Notes under the pieces: generated by a model | The model's database searches: none | Told to the model about the DNA's origin: nothing | What the model saw: the letters and a program-made list of their open reading frames with translations, nothing else | In this document: one piece after another, positions 1 to 8,025 of the stretch | Numbering within the stretch: position 1 is the first letter of the stretch | Layout of the letters: every line of letters starts with the position of its first letter | Source: Actinomadura_E scrupuli | Lineage (GTDB): Bacteria; Actinomycetota; Actinomycetes; Streptosporangiales; Streptosporangiaceae | Reading direction: 5' to 3' | DNA length: 64,000 nucleotides | NCBI RefSeq assembly: GCF_050971785.1 | Contig: NZ_JBPCCU010000002.1 | Location: forward strand, 1,116,001 to 1,180,000 | Made by a program: the position numbers and the translations under genes

Positions 1-37
1 AGAGTGACACGCCTGACGACATGCGAAGGGGCATGGA

Positions 38-1504
38 GTGAACGTTCGTGACTTCGTCGAGGCCGGCGCGAGCGGGTTCTTCGCGGACCTGAAGCAGTGG
101 CTGGCGATCCCGTCGGTCTCCGGAGACCCCGCGCACCACGGCGACGTGCACCGCTCGGCGCAGTGGCTGGCGCGGTACCTGCGCGAGGCCGGCTTCCCGA
201 CCGTGGAGGTGTGGGAGACCCCGGGACTGCCGGCGGTCTTCGCGGAGTGGCCGGCCGAGAATCCGGCCGCGCCCGCCGTACTGGTGTACGGGCATCACGA
301 CGTACAGCCGGGCGAACCGGCCGGCGAATGGCTGACCGCGCCGTTCGAGCCCGTCGAGCGCGGCGAGCAGCTCATCGGCCGGGGCGCCTCCGACGACAAG
401 GGCCAGGTCCTGTTCCACACCCTCGGGCTGCGGGCCAACCTGGCGGCGCGCGGCGCCACCGCCCCGCCGGTGCACCTCAAGCTCCTCGTCGAGGGCGAGG
501 AGGAGTCCGGTTCGGTGCACTTCCCCGACCTGCTCACCAGGGAACGCGACCGGCTCGCCTGCGACGTGATCGTCATCAGCGACACCTCCATGTGGGCGAG
601 CGACGTCCCGTCCATGTGCGTCGGCATGCGCGGAGTCACCGAGGCCGAGATCGGCCTGTACGGCCCCGAGGTGGATCTGCACTCCGGCTCGTTCGGCGGC
701 GGGGTGCCCAACCCGCTGCACGCGATGGCCGCGCTGCTCGCCGGGCTGCACGACGCGGACGGGCGGGTCACGCTGCCCGGCTTCTACGACGACGTGGTCG
801 AGCTCACCGACGAGGAACGCGAGCTGTTCGCCCGGCTGCCCTTCGACGAGGCAGCCTGGCTGAAGACCGCCGGCAACAGCCTGGCGGCGTACGGAGAGCG
901 CGGCTTCACCACGCTGGAGCGGATCTGGGCCCGGCCCACCGCCGAGATCAACGGCATGTGGGGCGGCCACACCGGCCCCGGCGGCAAGACGATCATCGGC
1001 AGGGAGGCGCACGCCAAGCTCTCCTTCCGGCTGGTCGCCGGCCAGGAGCCGCTGAAGGTCCAGCAGTCCCTGGAGGCGTACGTCGCCACGCACCTCCCGC
1101 CGGGCGTCCGGGCCACGGTGACCCTCTCCGGCGCCGGGGTGCGGCCCTGCTTCTCGCCGATCGGCTCTCCCGCGGTGCAGGCCGCCAGGCGGGCGATGGA
1201 GCGGGCCTTCGGCACGGAGGTGCTGTTCACCCGGGAGGGCGGCAGCGGCCCCGAGGCCGATCTGGCCGACATCCTGGAGGCCCCGCTGGTGTTCCTGGCG
1301 GTCGGCCTGGGCGACGACCGCGCCCACGCGCCCAACGAGAAGGTCGAGATGCCGTTGCTGCTCAAGGGGGCGGAGTCGGCCGCGTACCTCTGGGACGAGC
1401 TCGCGGCGAGCCTGCGGGCACCTGCCGCTCCGGGGCATGGCGCCGGGAGCCTGCGGCGACCGGTTGGATCCGCCGGGGACGCCGCGAGCGGAACGAACGA
1501 GTGA
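38..1504 (+). CDS. M20 family metallodipeptidase
   Basis: Zinc-dependent peptidase of the M20 (CNDP-like) family, expected to cleave dipeptides or acyl-amino acids in the cytoplasm. The 488-residue protein shows the family signature in order: GHHDVQP (metal-binding His and catalytic Asp, about residues 84-90), GRGASDDKGQ (bridging Asp, about 117-126) and EGEEESGS (catalytic Glu pair, about 151-158), with a dimerisation-type insert in the middle and a C-terminal HAPNEKV motif supplying the last ligand. The GTG start follows a GAAGGGG ribosome binding site. The C-terminal 25 residues are low-complexity and may be a lineage-specific tail. nudC starts 10 bp downstream, so the two are probably cotranscribed. 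The exact substrate is not deducible. Confidence 0.9.
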   Translation: MNVRDFVEAGASGFFADLKQWLAIPSVSGDPAHHGDVHRSAQWLARYLREAGFPTVEVWETPGLPAVFAEWPAENPAAPAVLVYGHHDVQPGEPAGEWLTAPFEPVERGEQLIGRGASDDKGQVLFHTLGLRANLAARGATAPPVHLKLLVEGEEESGSVHFPDLLTRERDRLACDVIVISDTSMWASDVPSMCVGMRGVTEAEIGLYGPEVDLHSGSFGGGVPNPLHAMAALLAGLHDADGRVTLPGFYDDVVELTDEERELFARLPFDEAAWLKTAGNSLAAYGERGFTTLERIWARPTAEINGMWGGHTGPGGKTIIGREAHAKLSFRLVAGQEPLKVQQSLEAYVATHLPPGVRATVTLSGAGVRPCFSPIGSPAVQAARRAMERAFGTEVLFTREGGSGPEADLADILEAPLVFLAVGLGDDRAHAPNEKVEMPLLLKGAESAAYLWDELAASLRAPAAPGHGAGSLRRPVGSAGDAASGTNE

Positions 1505-1514
1505 AGGGACCTTC

Positions 1515-2444
1515 GTGACCGAACTGGGCTGGCTGGCACTGGCGCGCGGCACCCTCGACCGGATGGCCGAGCGGCGCAGGGACGACGCGTGGCTGGCCGA
1601 GATCTGGGCCGATCCGCGCAGCCGGGTCTTCGCCGTCGAGAAGGGGCAGGCGCTCGTCCAGGTCCAGGACGTCCCTTCCCTGGTGCTGGTCCCGGCCGCG
1701 GAGCTGACCGAGACCGGCGAGCGCTACCTGATGGGGGTCGACACCGACGGGGTCGCCTACTTCGCGGTCTCCGGTGCGTTGCCGGTCATCGAGGGGGCCG
1801 AGCGGGCGGACCTGCGGCAGATCGGAGCGCTCCTGAACGACCGCGACTCCGGGCTGCTCACCCACGCGGTCGCCCTGGAGCACTGGCACGCGACGCACCA
1901 GCACTGCCCGCGCTGCGGCGCCCGCACCGAACTCGCGGCGGCCGGGCACGTACGGGTCTGTCCCGTCGACGGATCAGAGCACTTCCCGCGCCTGGACCCC
2001 GCCGTGATCATGCTGATCACCGACGCCGCCGACCGGATCCTGCTGGCCCGCGGCCCCGCCTGGCCCGAGGCGATGCGGTCCGTGCTGGCCGGGTTCGTCG
2101 AGCCGGGGGAGTCCCTCGAGCAGGCGGTCGCCCGGGAGGTGCACGAGGAGGTGGGGCTGGTGGTGCACGACATCCGCTACGTCGGCAGCCAGCCGTGGCC
2201 GCTGCCGCAGAGTCTCATGCTCGGCTTCTTCTGCCGGGTCGACGAGAGCGCGACCCCGTCCGAGGACCTGCGGCCGGACCCGACGGAGATCCTCGACGCC
2301 GCGTGGTACACCCGGGAGGAGTTCGGCGCGGCGGTCCAGGCGGGCGAGATCATGGCTCCCGGCAGGCTCTCCATCGCCAGCCGGATGATCAGCAGGTGGT
2401 ACGGCGGCGAGGTCTCCCGCTTCCGGGGCTCGCGCCTCCCCTGA
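1515..2444 (+). CDS. nudC: NADH pyrophosphatase (NAD+ diphosphatase)
   Basis: Hydrolyses NADH/NAD+ (and NAD-capped RNA ends in the family) to NMN(H) and AMP. Residues about 130-155 hold a zinc ribbon (CPRCGARTE, then a second part with one visible Cys, CPVDG). The Nudix box follows (GFVEPGESLEQAVAREVHEE, about 193-212), then the NudC-specific SQPWPLPQS motif. I chose the GTG at 1515, giving 309 residues, because GAAGGGA lies just upstream and the conserved N-terminus begins there; an in-frame start at 1437 would overlap the dipeptidase extensively. The second Cys pair of the zinc ribbon looks incomplete, so zinc binding may be altered. It is convergent with the glutaredoxin gene downstream. 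Confidence 0.92.
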   Translation: MTELGWLALARGTLDRMAERRRDDAWLAEIWADPRSRVFAVEKGQALVQVQDVPSLVLVPAAELTETGERYLMGVDTDGVAYFAVSGALPVIEGAERADLRQIGALLNDRDSGLLTHAVALEHWHATHQHCPRCGARTELAAAGHVRVCPVDGSEHFPRLDPAVIMLITDAADRILLARGPAWPEAMRSVLAGFVEPGESLEQAVAREVHEEVGLVVHDIRYVGSQPWPLPQSLMLGFFCRVDESATPSEDLRPDPTEILDAAWYTREEFGAAVQAGEIMAPGRLSIASRMISRWYGGEVSRFRGSRLP

Positions 2445-2445
2445 C

Positions 2446-2466
2446 CGGGCCCCGGCCCGGGGCCCG
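2446..2466. terminator. GC-only hairpin between convergent genes
   Basis: An 8-bp perfect inverted repeat (CGGGCCCC, loop GGCCC, GGGGCCCG) begins immediately after the nudC stop and is followed by more G/C runs. There is no T-tract, so if it terminates it is an I-shaped actinobacterial terminator serving both nudC and the converging glutaredoxin gene. Confidence 0.45.
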
Positions 2467-2497
2467 GGGGCCGCCCCGGGCCGCCCCGGGGCGCGGA

Positions 2498-2758
2498 TCA
2501 GGACAGGGTGGCCAGCCGGGCCTTGACGAACTTGGCGCTCGGGTTGGTCACGGCGGTGCCGTCCGGGAAGACCACCGTGGGAACGGTCATGTTGCCGCCG
2601 TTGACGCTCATGACGTACTCCGCGGCGGAGGTGTCGCGCTCGATGTCGATCTCCACCATGTGAATGCCCTCACGGGCCAGCTGGCTCTTGAGCCGCCGGC
2701 AGAAGCCACACCAGGTCGTGGTGTACATCGTCAGCCGGCCGGTGGGGACAGTGGACAT
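2498..2758 (-). CDS. Mycoredoxin-like glutaredoxin
   Basis: An 86-residue glutaredoxin-fold thiol oxidoreductase. The active-site motif WCGFC follows the first beta strand (MYTTTWCGFCRRLKSQL), and the TVPTVVFPDG segment supplies the cis-proline that contacts thiol substrates. In actinobacteria such small proteins (Mrx1, usually CGYC) reduce mycothiol mixed disulfides, so that is the likely cytosolic role. The ATG start is preceded by GAGGAG at good spacing. It is transcribed divergently from uvrD2. A 17-bp palindrome lies 60 bp upstream of its start, in its promoter region. The Phe in CGFC instead of Tyr is a mild variation. Confidence 0.85.
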   Translation of the reverse strand: MSTVPTGRLTMYTTTWCGFCRRLKSQLAREGIHMVEIDIERDTSAAEYVMSVNGGNMTVPTVVFPDGTAVTNPSAKFVKARLATLS

Positions 2759-2817
2759 CGCGTGCCGCTCCTCGAGGTGGGGTCCGTCGCCGTTCCGCGG
2801 TCGATCCGGGAACCGTA

Positions 2818-2834
2818 CAGAGCGCAACGCTCTG
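2818..2834. promoter_or_regulatory. 17-bp palindrome in the glutaredoxin/uvrD2 divergent promoter region
   Basis: CAGAGCG-CAA-CGCTCTG is a perfect 7+3+7 inverted repeat. On the minus strand TACGGT, a plausible -10 box, follows it directly, so the palindrome overlaps the promoter of the glutaredoxin gene. It could be an operator for a dimeric repressor; no regulator can be named. Confidence 0.4.
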
Positions 2835-3013
2835 CTCCCGAACTACATTCCGGCGGTTCCCGTCGCGCCGCGGGCGGGGCTCGCGGCGGGTCTCGGGCCG
2901 GTCTCCGGCGGGTCTCGGGCGGGCTCTGCGGCGGCCGGAGGGTGACGAGCACGTCATCCACAGGTTGCCGCGTAGCGACCAATCCGTCTGTGGCTCCTGC
3001 AAGGATGTGTGAC

Positions 3014-5122
3014 ATGGATGCCGAGGCGGTGCTGGAGGGGCTCGATCCGGAGCAGCGCGCGGTCGCCGAGGCCGTGCGCGGGCCGGTGTGCGTGCTCGCC
3101 GGTGCGGGCACGGGCAAGACCCGGGCGATCACCCACCGGATCGCCTACGCCACGCTGACCGGGGTCATGGCACCGCAGCGGGTGCTGGCCGTGACGTTCA
3201 CCACCCGCGCGGCGGGCGAGCTGCGCGGGCGGCTCCGCGCGCTGGGCGCCCCGGCGGTGCAGGCCCGCACCTTCCACGCGGCGGCGCTGCGCCAGCTCAC
3301 CTACTTCTGGCCGCGGGTCATCGGCGGCGAGCCGCCTAGGATCGTCGAGTCCAAGATCGGCCTGGTCGCCGACGCCGCCCGCGGCTGCCGGCTGACGTTC
3401 GGCCGCACCGAGCTGCGCGACATCGCCGGCGAGATCGAGTGGGCCAAGGTCACCCAGCTCCGGCCCGAGGACTACCCCGGGGCGATGGTCCGCACCGCGC
3501 GGAAGGCCCCGGTGGACCCGGTCGACGTGGCCCGCGTCTACACGATGTACGAAACGCTCCGGCGCGAGCGCAACCTGCTCGACTTCGAGGGGATGCTGGA
3601 GCTCACCGCCGCCGTGCTCACCGAGCACCGTGAGGTCGCCGAGCAGGTGCGCGACCAGTACCGCCATTTCGTGGTGGACGAGTTCCAGGACGTCAACCCG
3701 CTGCAGAAGCTGCTGCTCGACACCTGGCTGGGCGGCCGCGACGAGCTCTGCGTGGTCGGTGACCCCAGCCAGACGATCTACTCCTTCACCGGTGCCAGCC
3801 CGTCCTATCTCCTCGACTTCACCAAGGACCACCCGCGGGCGACGGTGGTCAAGCTGGTCCGCGACTACCGCTCGACCCCGCAGGTCGTCCGGCTGGCCAA
3901 CGGCGTGCTGGAGGCGGCCAGGGGAGAGGGGCGCCAGCACCGGCTGGAGCTGATCGCGCAGCGCGAGGACGGCCCCGAGCCGGCCTTCGCCGAGTACGAC
4001 GACGAGGTGGCCGAGGCCGACGACGTCGCCCGCAAGGCGCGCAAGCTCATCGAGAACGGCGTGCCCGCCCGCGACATCGCGGTGCTGTTCCGGATCAACG
4101 CCCAGTCGGAGGCGTACGAGCAGGCCTTCACCGACGCGGGCATACCGTACGTCCTGCGCGGCGCCGAGCGGTTCTTCGAGCGGCCCGCCGTGCGCGAGGC
4201 CGTCGTGCGGCTGCGCGGCGCGGCGCGGGCCGGGGCGGACGCGGAGACCGACGGCACCGGGCTGATCGCGACCGTGCGCCACGTGCTGTCGGGCAGCGGG
4301 TTCACCGACCAGGCGCCCGAGGGCGCCGGGGCGGCGCGGGAGAAGTGGGAGTCCCTGGCCGCACTGGCACAGCTCGCCGAGGACATGGCGGCGGCCGATC
4401 CGAAGGCCGGTCTGGCGGAGTTCGTCGCCGAGCTCGAGGAGCGCGCCCAGGTGCAGCACGCGCCGCCGCTGGAGGGCGTGACGCTCGCCTCGCTGCACGC
4501 GGCCAAGGGCCTGGAGTGGGACGCGGTGTTCCTCATCGGCCTGGTCGACGGCACCCTGCCGATCATCTACGCGGAGACGCCCGCGCAGATCGAGGAAGAA
4601 CGGCGGCTGCTCTACGTCGGGATCACCCGGGCCAGGGAGCACCTCTCGCTGTCGTGGGCCCTGGCACGGGCGCCGGGGGCCAGGAAGGCGCGCCGGCCGT
4701 CGCGGTTCCTGGACGGGCTCGCCCCGCACACCTCGACCCCCACCCCGGCCCGGGTCGACCGGGCCAAGCGCGGCGGCGGCCGCAGCGGCCCCCAGCCATG
4801 CCGGGTGTGCGGGCGTCCGCTGACGGCCGCGCTGGAGCGCAAGCTGGCGCGCTGCCAGTCGTGTCCCGCTGATCTGGACGAGGCGCTGTTCACCCGGCTC
4901 AAGGAGTGGCGGGTGGAGGTGTCCAAGGCTTTGAAGGTGCCCGCGTACGTCGTGTTCACCGACGCGACCCTGCAGGCCATCGCCGAGCGCAAGCCCGTCG
5001 TTGAACAGGACCTTTCCGGCATCCCCGGCGTGGGCGCGGTGAAGCTGGAGCGTTATGGTGCCGCCATACTGGCACTGGGCCGGGGGGAGACACCGCCCAC
5101 ACTGGTCGATTTGGGAAACTGA
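3014..5122 (+). CDS. uvrD2: ATP-dependent DNA helicase UvrD2
   Basis: Superfamily 1A 3'-5' DNA helicase for DNA repair and replication maintenance. At 702 residues it matches the actinobacterial UvrD2 class. Walker A GAGTGKT is at about residues 30-36, the Walker B region VVDEFQDVNPLQ at about 217-228, then GDPSQTIYSF, the LVRDYRST motif and LASLHAAKGLEWD motif V. After the helicase core comes a tetracysteine pattern (CRVCGRP then CQSCP, about 595-618), followed by an HRDC domain (about 627-695, with LSGIPGVGAVKLERYG). This architecture is diagnostic for UvrD2. The ATG at 3014 was chosen over an in-frame ATG at 3005 because AAGG at about 3001 gives proper spacing only to 3014. Confidence 0.93.
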   Translation: MDAEAVLEGLDPEQRAVAEAVRGPVCVLAGAGTGKTRAITHRIAYATLTGVMAPQRVLAVTFTTRAAGELRGRLRALGAPAVQARTFHAAALRQLTYFWPRVIGGEPPRIVESKIGLVADAARGCRLTFGRTELRDIAGEIEWAKVTQLRPEDYPGAMVRTARKAPVDPVDVARVYTMYETLRRERNLLDFEGMLELTAAVLTEHREVAEQVRDQYRHFVVDEFQDVNPLQKLLLDTWLGGRDELCVVGDPSQTIYSFTGASPSYLLDFTKDHPRATVVKLVRDYRSTPQVVRLANGVLEAARGEGRQHRLELIAQREDGPEPAFAEYDDEVAEADDVARKARKLIENGVPARDIAVLFRINAQSEAYEQAFTDAGIPYVLRGAERFFERPAVREAVVRLRGAARAGADAETDGTGLIATVRHVLSGSGFTDQAPEGAGAAREKWESLAALAQLAEDMAAADPKAGLAEFVAELEERAQVQHAPPLEGVTLASLHAAKGLEWDAVFLIGLVDGTLPIIYAETPAQIEEERRLLYVGITRAREHLSLSWALARAPGARKARRPSRFLDGLAPHTSTPTPARVDRAKRGGGRSGPQPCRVCGRPLTAALERKLARCQSCPADLDEALFTRLKEWRVEVSKALKVPAYVVFTDATLQAIAERKPVVEQDLSGIPGVGAVKLERYGAAILALGRGETPPTLVDLGN

Positions 5123-5183
5123 CCGGCGTGAAACACGTCGTGTCGCAAGCGCGCCGGACGGCGCAGGGTGAGCGGAGCCAACC

Positions 5184-6044
5184 ATGAGCGCTGCGCTCAA
5201 GGAACTGCTGGAGATCCTCGATCTCGAGCAGATCGAGAACGACATCTTCCGGGGGCGCAGCCCGGAGGACCGCCAGCAGCGGGTCTTCGGCGGGCAGGTG
5301 GCCGGGCAGGCACTGGTGGCGGCCGGCCGTACGGTCCCGGTCAACCGGCCCGTGCACTCGCTGCACGCGTACTTCATCCGGCCCGGAGATCCGCTGGTGC
5401 CGATCGTCTACACCGTGGACCGGATCCGCGACGGGCGTTCGTTCACCACCCGGCGGGTGGCCGCCATTCAGCACGGCAAGGCGATCTTCACCCTGTCGGC
5501 CTCCTTCCAGGTGGCCGAGGACGGGCCCGAGCACCACGCGGCGATGCCGGACGCACCCGACCCGGAGACGCTGCCCACCAACCGGGACCGGCTCGTCCCG
5601 CTGTTCGGTGAGCGCTTCGCCGACGAGTTCACCCGCCGCCGTCCCTTCGACCTCCGGCACGCCACTCCGATGACCTGGGAGGCGGCCAAGGATCCGGCGC
5701 TGACCACCCCCGAGTCCAAGGTGTGGCTGAAGATCGATGGGGATCTGCCCGACGACCCGCTGCTGCACGTCTGCCTGATGACCTACGCCTCCGACATGAC
5801 GCTGCTCGACACCGTGCTGCTCAACCACGGGCTGGCCTGGGGCGACCAGCGCACCATGGGGGCCAGCCTGGACCACGCCATGTGGTTCCACCGGCCCTTC
5901 CGCGCCGACCAGTGGCTGCTGTACGCCCAGGACACGCCCTTCGCCGGTGGCGCCCGGGGGCTTGCCCACGGTCAGGTCTTCACCCAGGACGGGCAACTCG
6001 TCGTCTCGGTCATGCAGGAGGGCCTGGTCCGGGTCACCGACTGA
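5184..6044 (+). CDS. tesB: Acyl-CoA thioesterase II
   Basis: A TesB-type double-hotdog thioesterase of 286 residues that hydrolyses medium/long acyl-CoA to free fatty acid and CoA in the cytoplasm. Sequence support: the N-terminal FRGRSPEDRQQRVFGGQVAGQAL block, VHSLHAYFIRPGD, and the C-terminal half with SLDHAMWFHRPFRADQWLLY, where the conserved Asp of the catalytic triad sits. The start is ATG with GGAG about 8 nt upstream. Its last 11 bp overlap, tail to tail, the convergent MHYT gene. It follows uvrD2 by 61 bp; the functional link is not evident. Confidence 0.93.
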   Translation: MSAALKELLEILDLEQIENDIFRGRSPEDRQQRVFGGQVAGQALVAAGRTVPVNRPVHSLHAYFIRPGDPLVPIVYTVDRIRDGRSFTTRRVAAIQHGKAIFTLSASFQVAEDGPEHHAAMPDAPDPETLPTNRDRLVPLFGERFADEFTRRRPFDLRHATPMTWEAAKDPALTTPESKVWLKIDGDLPDDPLLHVCLMTYASDMTLLDTVLLNHGLAWGDQRTMGASLDHAMWFHRPFRADQWLLYAQDTPFAGGARGLAHGQVFTQDGQLVVSVMQEGLVRVTD

Positions 6045-6885
6045 TCGCCTCCCTGACCGCCGGATGCGCCCCGGCCGAACTCCCCGGACTCGTATGGCAC
6101 CCGTTCGGACCGTTCCAGCGGCGGCCGATGCGCTCCCGGAGTTCCTCCTCGGAGCGCCGCTCGGTCTCGCTGGGCAGGACCCCGATCGTGAGCAGCAGGC
6201 CCGCCGTCACCACGCTGACCCCCAGGATGAGCGGCAGCAGCAGGTCGAGGGCGGGCGAGCCCGCGGGCGTGTCCATGGTCATCCCGCTGTGCACCTGCAT
6301 CGCCGCCATCCCCGTGTAGTGCATGCCGCTCACCGCGAACGCCATGATGGCGGCCGCGCCGAGGGTGGCGGGCAGACCCCGGACCCACAGGGCCGCCCAC
6401 AGCGCGGCGGTGGCGGCCACGATGGCGATCAGCACGGACAGGGCGACCAACGTCGCGTCATAGTGCACCTTCGCGCCGACATGAAGGGCCGCCATCCCCA
6501 TGAAGTGCATGGCCGCCACCCCGGAGCCGGTGACCAGCCCGCCCAGCAGCAGTGGTACCAGGCGCGGCTTCGTGAACCCGATGATGAACAGACCGGCACC
6601 CGTCACGACCACGGCGGCGACCGCGCTGGCGAGGGTCAGCGGGACGTCGTAGCGGATCGGTACTCCCGTGACCGTGAAGCCCAGCATGGCGATGAAGTGC
6701 ATCACCCAGATCCCGGTGCCGCCGATGGCCACCGCCGCGCCGGCCAGCCAGCGGGCCCGGCTGCCACCCGCCATGCCCCGGGCCCGGGAGGCGAACTCCA
6801 GCCCCAGCAGGGAGCCTATGAACGACATCCCGTAGGCGAGGACGGGGGTCAGCCAGCCATAGGTGAAGTAGTGGACATCTGCCAT
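6034..6885 (-). CDS. MHYT-domain integral membrane sensor
   Basis: A 283-residue protein made almost entirely of an MHYT domain: about seven membrane helices with repeated Met-His-x-x motifs near the outer membrane face (MHFIAMLGF, MHFMGMAAL, MHYTGMAAM). In this family these are proposed to bind a metal and sense oxygen, CO or NO. Unlike many MHYT proteins there is no C-terminal GGDEF, EAL or HAMP output domain; only a short Arg/Glu-rich cytosolic tail is left, so it must signal through a partner or act alone. The ATG at 6885 has GGAG upstream. The 3' end overlaps tesB by 11 bp in convergent orientation. Confidence 0.88.
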   Translation of the reverse strand: MADVHYFTYGWLTPVLAYGMSFIGSLLGLEFASRARGMAGGSRARWLAGAAVAIGGTGIWVMHFIAMLGFTVTGVPIRYDVPLTLASAVAAVVVTGAGLFIIGFTKPRLVPLLLGGLVTGSGVAAMHFMGMAALHVGAKVHYDATLVALSVLIAIVAATAALWAALWVRGLPATLGAAAIMAFAVSGMHYTGMAAMQVHSGMTMDTPAGSPALDLLLPLILGVSVVTAGLLLTIGVLPSETERRSEEELRERIGRRWNGPNGCHTSPGSSAGAHPAVREAISR

Positions 6886-7192
6886 TGGAGCGCTCCATCT
6901 GATCAATTGGAGGCAAATGATGGCAGATCAAGGTGCATAGACGGGTTTGACACCACTGTTCGTCGGTGAAGTTAAATATCACCTCCGATCGGTTCGCCTG
7001 TGGTGCTGGATGCCAGGGGTTCCGGCATCGGCCGGCGGCCCTGCGCGGAGGACTCAGGAGGACTCACCCGCCCCACCGGAGCGATGACCCGGCGTGGCGC
7101 GCGGGGGGCCGCGAACCGACCCGGAGCACCGACGTAGGAGAAGGCCGGCCGGTTCCGTGGAATCCTGCACAAAATCGCAGGTCAAAAATGCC
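6886..7192. other. Intergenic region upstream of the whiB7 promoter
   Basis: About 300 bp between the divergent MHYT start and the whiB7 promoter. No convincing gene was found. It has a 10-bp palindrome GGAGCGCTCC directly at the MHYT ribosome binding site and an AT-richer patch near 6950-6985 that may hold the MHYT promoter. Confidence 0.4.
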
Positions 7193-7222
7193 TTGATTGA
7201 TTTCGGGTCCTCCTCGTACGCT
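7181..7222 (+). promoter_or_regulatory. Putative WhiB7-autoregulated promoter
   Basis: TTGATT (7193-7198) and TACGCT (7217-7222) are separated by 18 bp and form a sigma-A-like promoter. Immediately upstream of the -35 box is an AT-rich run, CAAAAAT (7183-7189). In the WhiB7 family an AT-rich element just 5' of the -35 hexamer is what the AT-hook contacts, so this arrangement fits autoregulation. The expected transcript start is near 7229, giving a leader of about 500 nt before whiB7. Confidence 0.55.
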
Positions 7223-7281
7223 CTACTCATCACTTCAGCAGCCGAGCGCCCGGTGCGTGCGGCCAGAGAGCCAGGAAGGTG

Positions 7282-7614
7282 GTGTCCGATCCGGTGAGAA
7301 TCTTCATGCAGCAAGAGCCGACCTGGGCCGACACCTGCCCTGGCTCCTATGCCCTCGCGCCCAAAGCCTTCGCGCCCGAGCCGGCGTTCTTGACGTCGTG
7401 GGATGTCCAGAACCAGCTCGTGTCCGTCGGCGAACCGCTCTCCGTCAATGGGGAGCGACTGCGCGATGAGCTGCAGTCTGCCCTGCGCAGGCAGCGCCAG
7501 GACGAGCAGGGGCGGAGTGTCTTCTCCGCCACCGGCCCGATCGCTCCGACGGCCCACATGGGCGCCATCAAGCCTGGCGTGTCGGGTCCGTACCCCTGGA
7601 GGCCACCGGTCTAA
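7282..7614 (+). CDS. Leader ORF (110 aa) upstream of whiB7
   Basis: An open frame of 110 residues with high third-position GC that lies wholly inside the whiB7 leader and ends 20 nt before the attenuator hairpin. AGGA at 7273-7276 suits the GTG at 7282; GTG 7294 and ATG 7306 are other in-frame choices. The product is soluble-looking, with no domain I recognise, and ends in a Pro/Gly/Trp-rich tail (GPYPWRPPV) that could stall ribosomes. whiB7/wblC leaders are known to carry an upstream ORF whose translation controls a terminator, and this ORF is in the right place. A 14-codon frame with a GTG start (7256-7297) overlaps its beginning and is an alternative regulatory peptide. Whether the protein itself matters is unknown. 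Confidence 0.5.
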   Translation: MSDPVRIFMQQEPTWADTCPGSYALAPKAFAPEPAFLTSWDVQNQLVSVGEPLSVNGERLRDELQSALRRQRQDEQGRSVFSATGPIAPTAHMGAIKPGVSGPYPWRPPV

Positions 7615-7634
7615 CAAGCACCGGTTAGCCCCCA

Positions 7635-7676
7635 GGCCGCGGATCCAGCACATCGGATCCGCGGCCTTCTTTATTT
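7635..7676 (+). terminator. Attenuator of the whiB7 leader
   Basis: A 12-bp perfect stem (GGCCGCGGATCC / GGATCCGCGGCC) with an 8-nt loop followed by TTCTTTATTT, a textbook intrinsic terminator. It sits about 55 nt before the whiB7 start and after the leader ORF, so it should stop transcription before whiB7 unless ribosome behaviour on the leader prevents folding. A second element just upstream pairs ACCGGT with ACCGGT around the leader ORF stop codon and could be part of an antiterminator. Confidence 0.8.
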
Positions 7677-7731
7677 GGCCGGACGACCAATACCGACTGA
7701 ACCCGTTGAGATCCAACGAGAGGAAAATGGG

Positions 7732-8025
7732 GTGACACCGATGCAGGAGCTGGCCCTCACCGCCAACGCGGAGGACCTGCTGCTCCCGTGCCGGACCGAC
7801 TCGGACCTGTTCTTCGCCGAGGCGCCCGCCGACGTCGAGCTGGCCAAGGCGCTCTGCTTGGACTGCCCGATCCGCAAGGCCTGCCTGGCCGGAGCGCTCG
7901 AGCGGCAGGAGCCGTGGGGCGTCTGGGGTGGTGAGCTGTTCGTACGCGGCGAGATCGTGGCGCGCAAGCGGCCCCGGGGCCGGCCGCGGAAGGACGCTCG
8001 CGAGGCCAACGAGGTCACTGTATGA
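7732..8025 (+). CDS. whiB7: WhiB-family regulator WhiB7 (WblC)
   Basis: An iron-sulfur transcription factor that works with the primary sigma factor to induce intrinsic antibiotic-resistance genes. The four cluster-binding cysteines are visible (LPCR, then CLDCPIRKAC), followed by the WhiB turn EPWGVWGGE. The C-terminal AT-hook RPRGRPRK is the feature that separates WhiB7 from other WhiB proteins. I prefer the GTG at 7732 (97 residues) because GAGAGG lies 8 nt upstream; the ATG at 7741 is in frame but too far from that site. Expression is probably controlled by the autoregulatory promoter and attenuator upstream. Its stop overlaps the next small gene as ATGA. Confidence 0.92.
   Translation: MTPMQELALTANAEDLLLPCRTDSDLFFAEAPADVELAKALCLDCPIRKACLAGALERQEPWGVWGGELFVRGEIVARKRPRGRPRKDAREANEVTV

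Noticed and set aside
1589..3013. Long N-terminal extension of UvrD2
   Set aside because: It runs through nudC and the glutaredoxin gene in the wrong frame; UvrD2 starts at 3014 with a proper binding site and normal family length.
2954..5377. 807-aa open frame antisense to uvrD2
   Set aside because: Arg/Gly/Leu/Val-rich composition typical of antisense frames in high-GC DNA; uvrD2 on the other strand has all helicase motifs.
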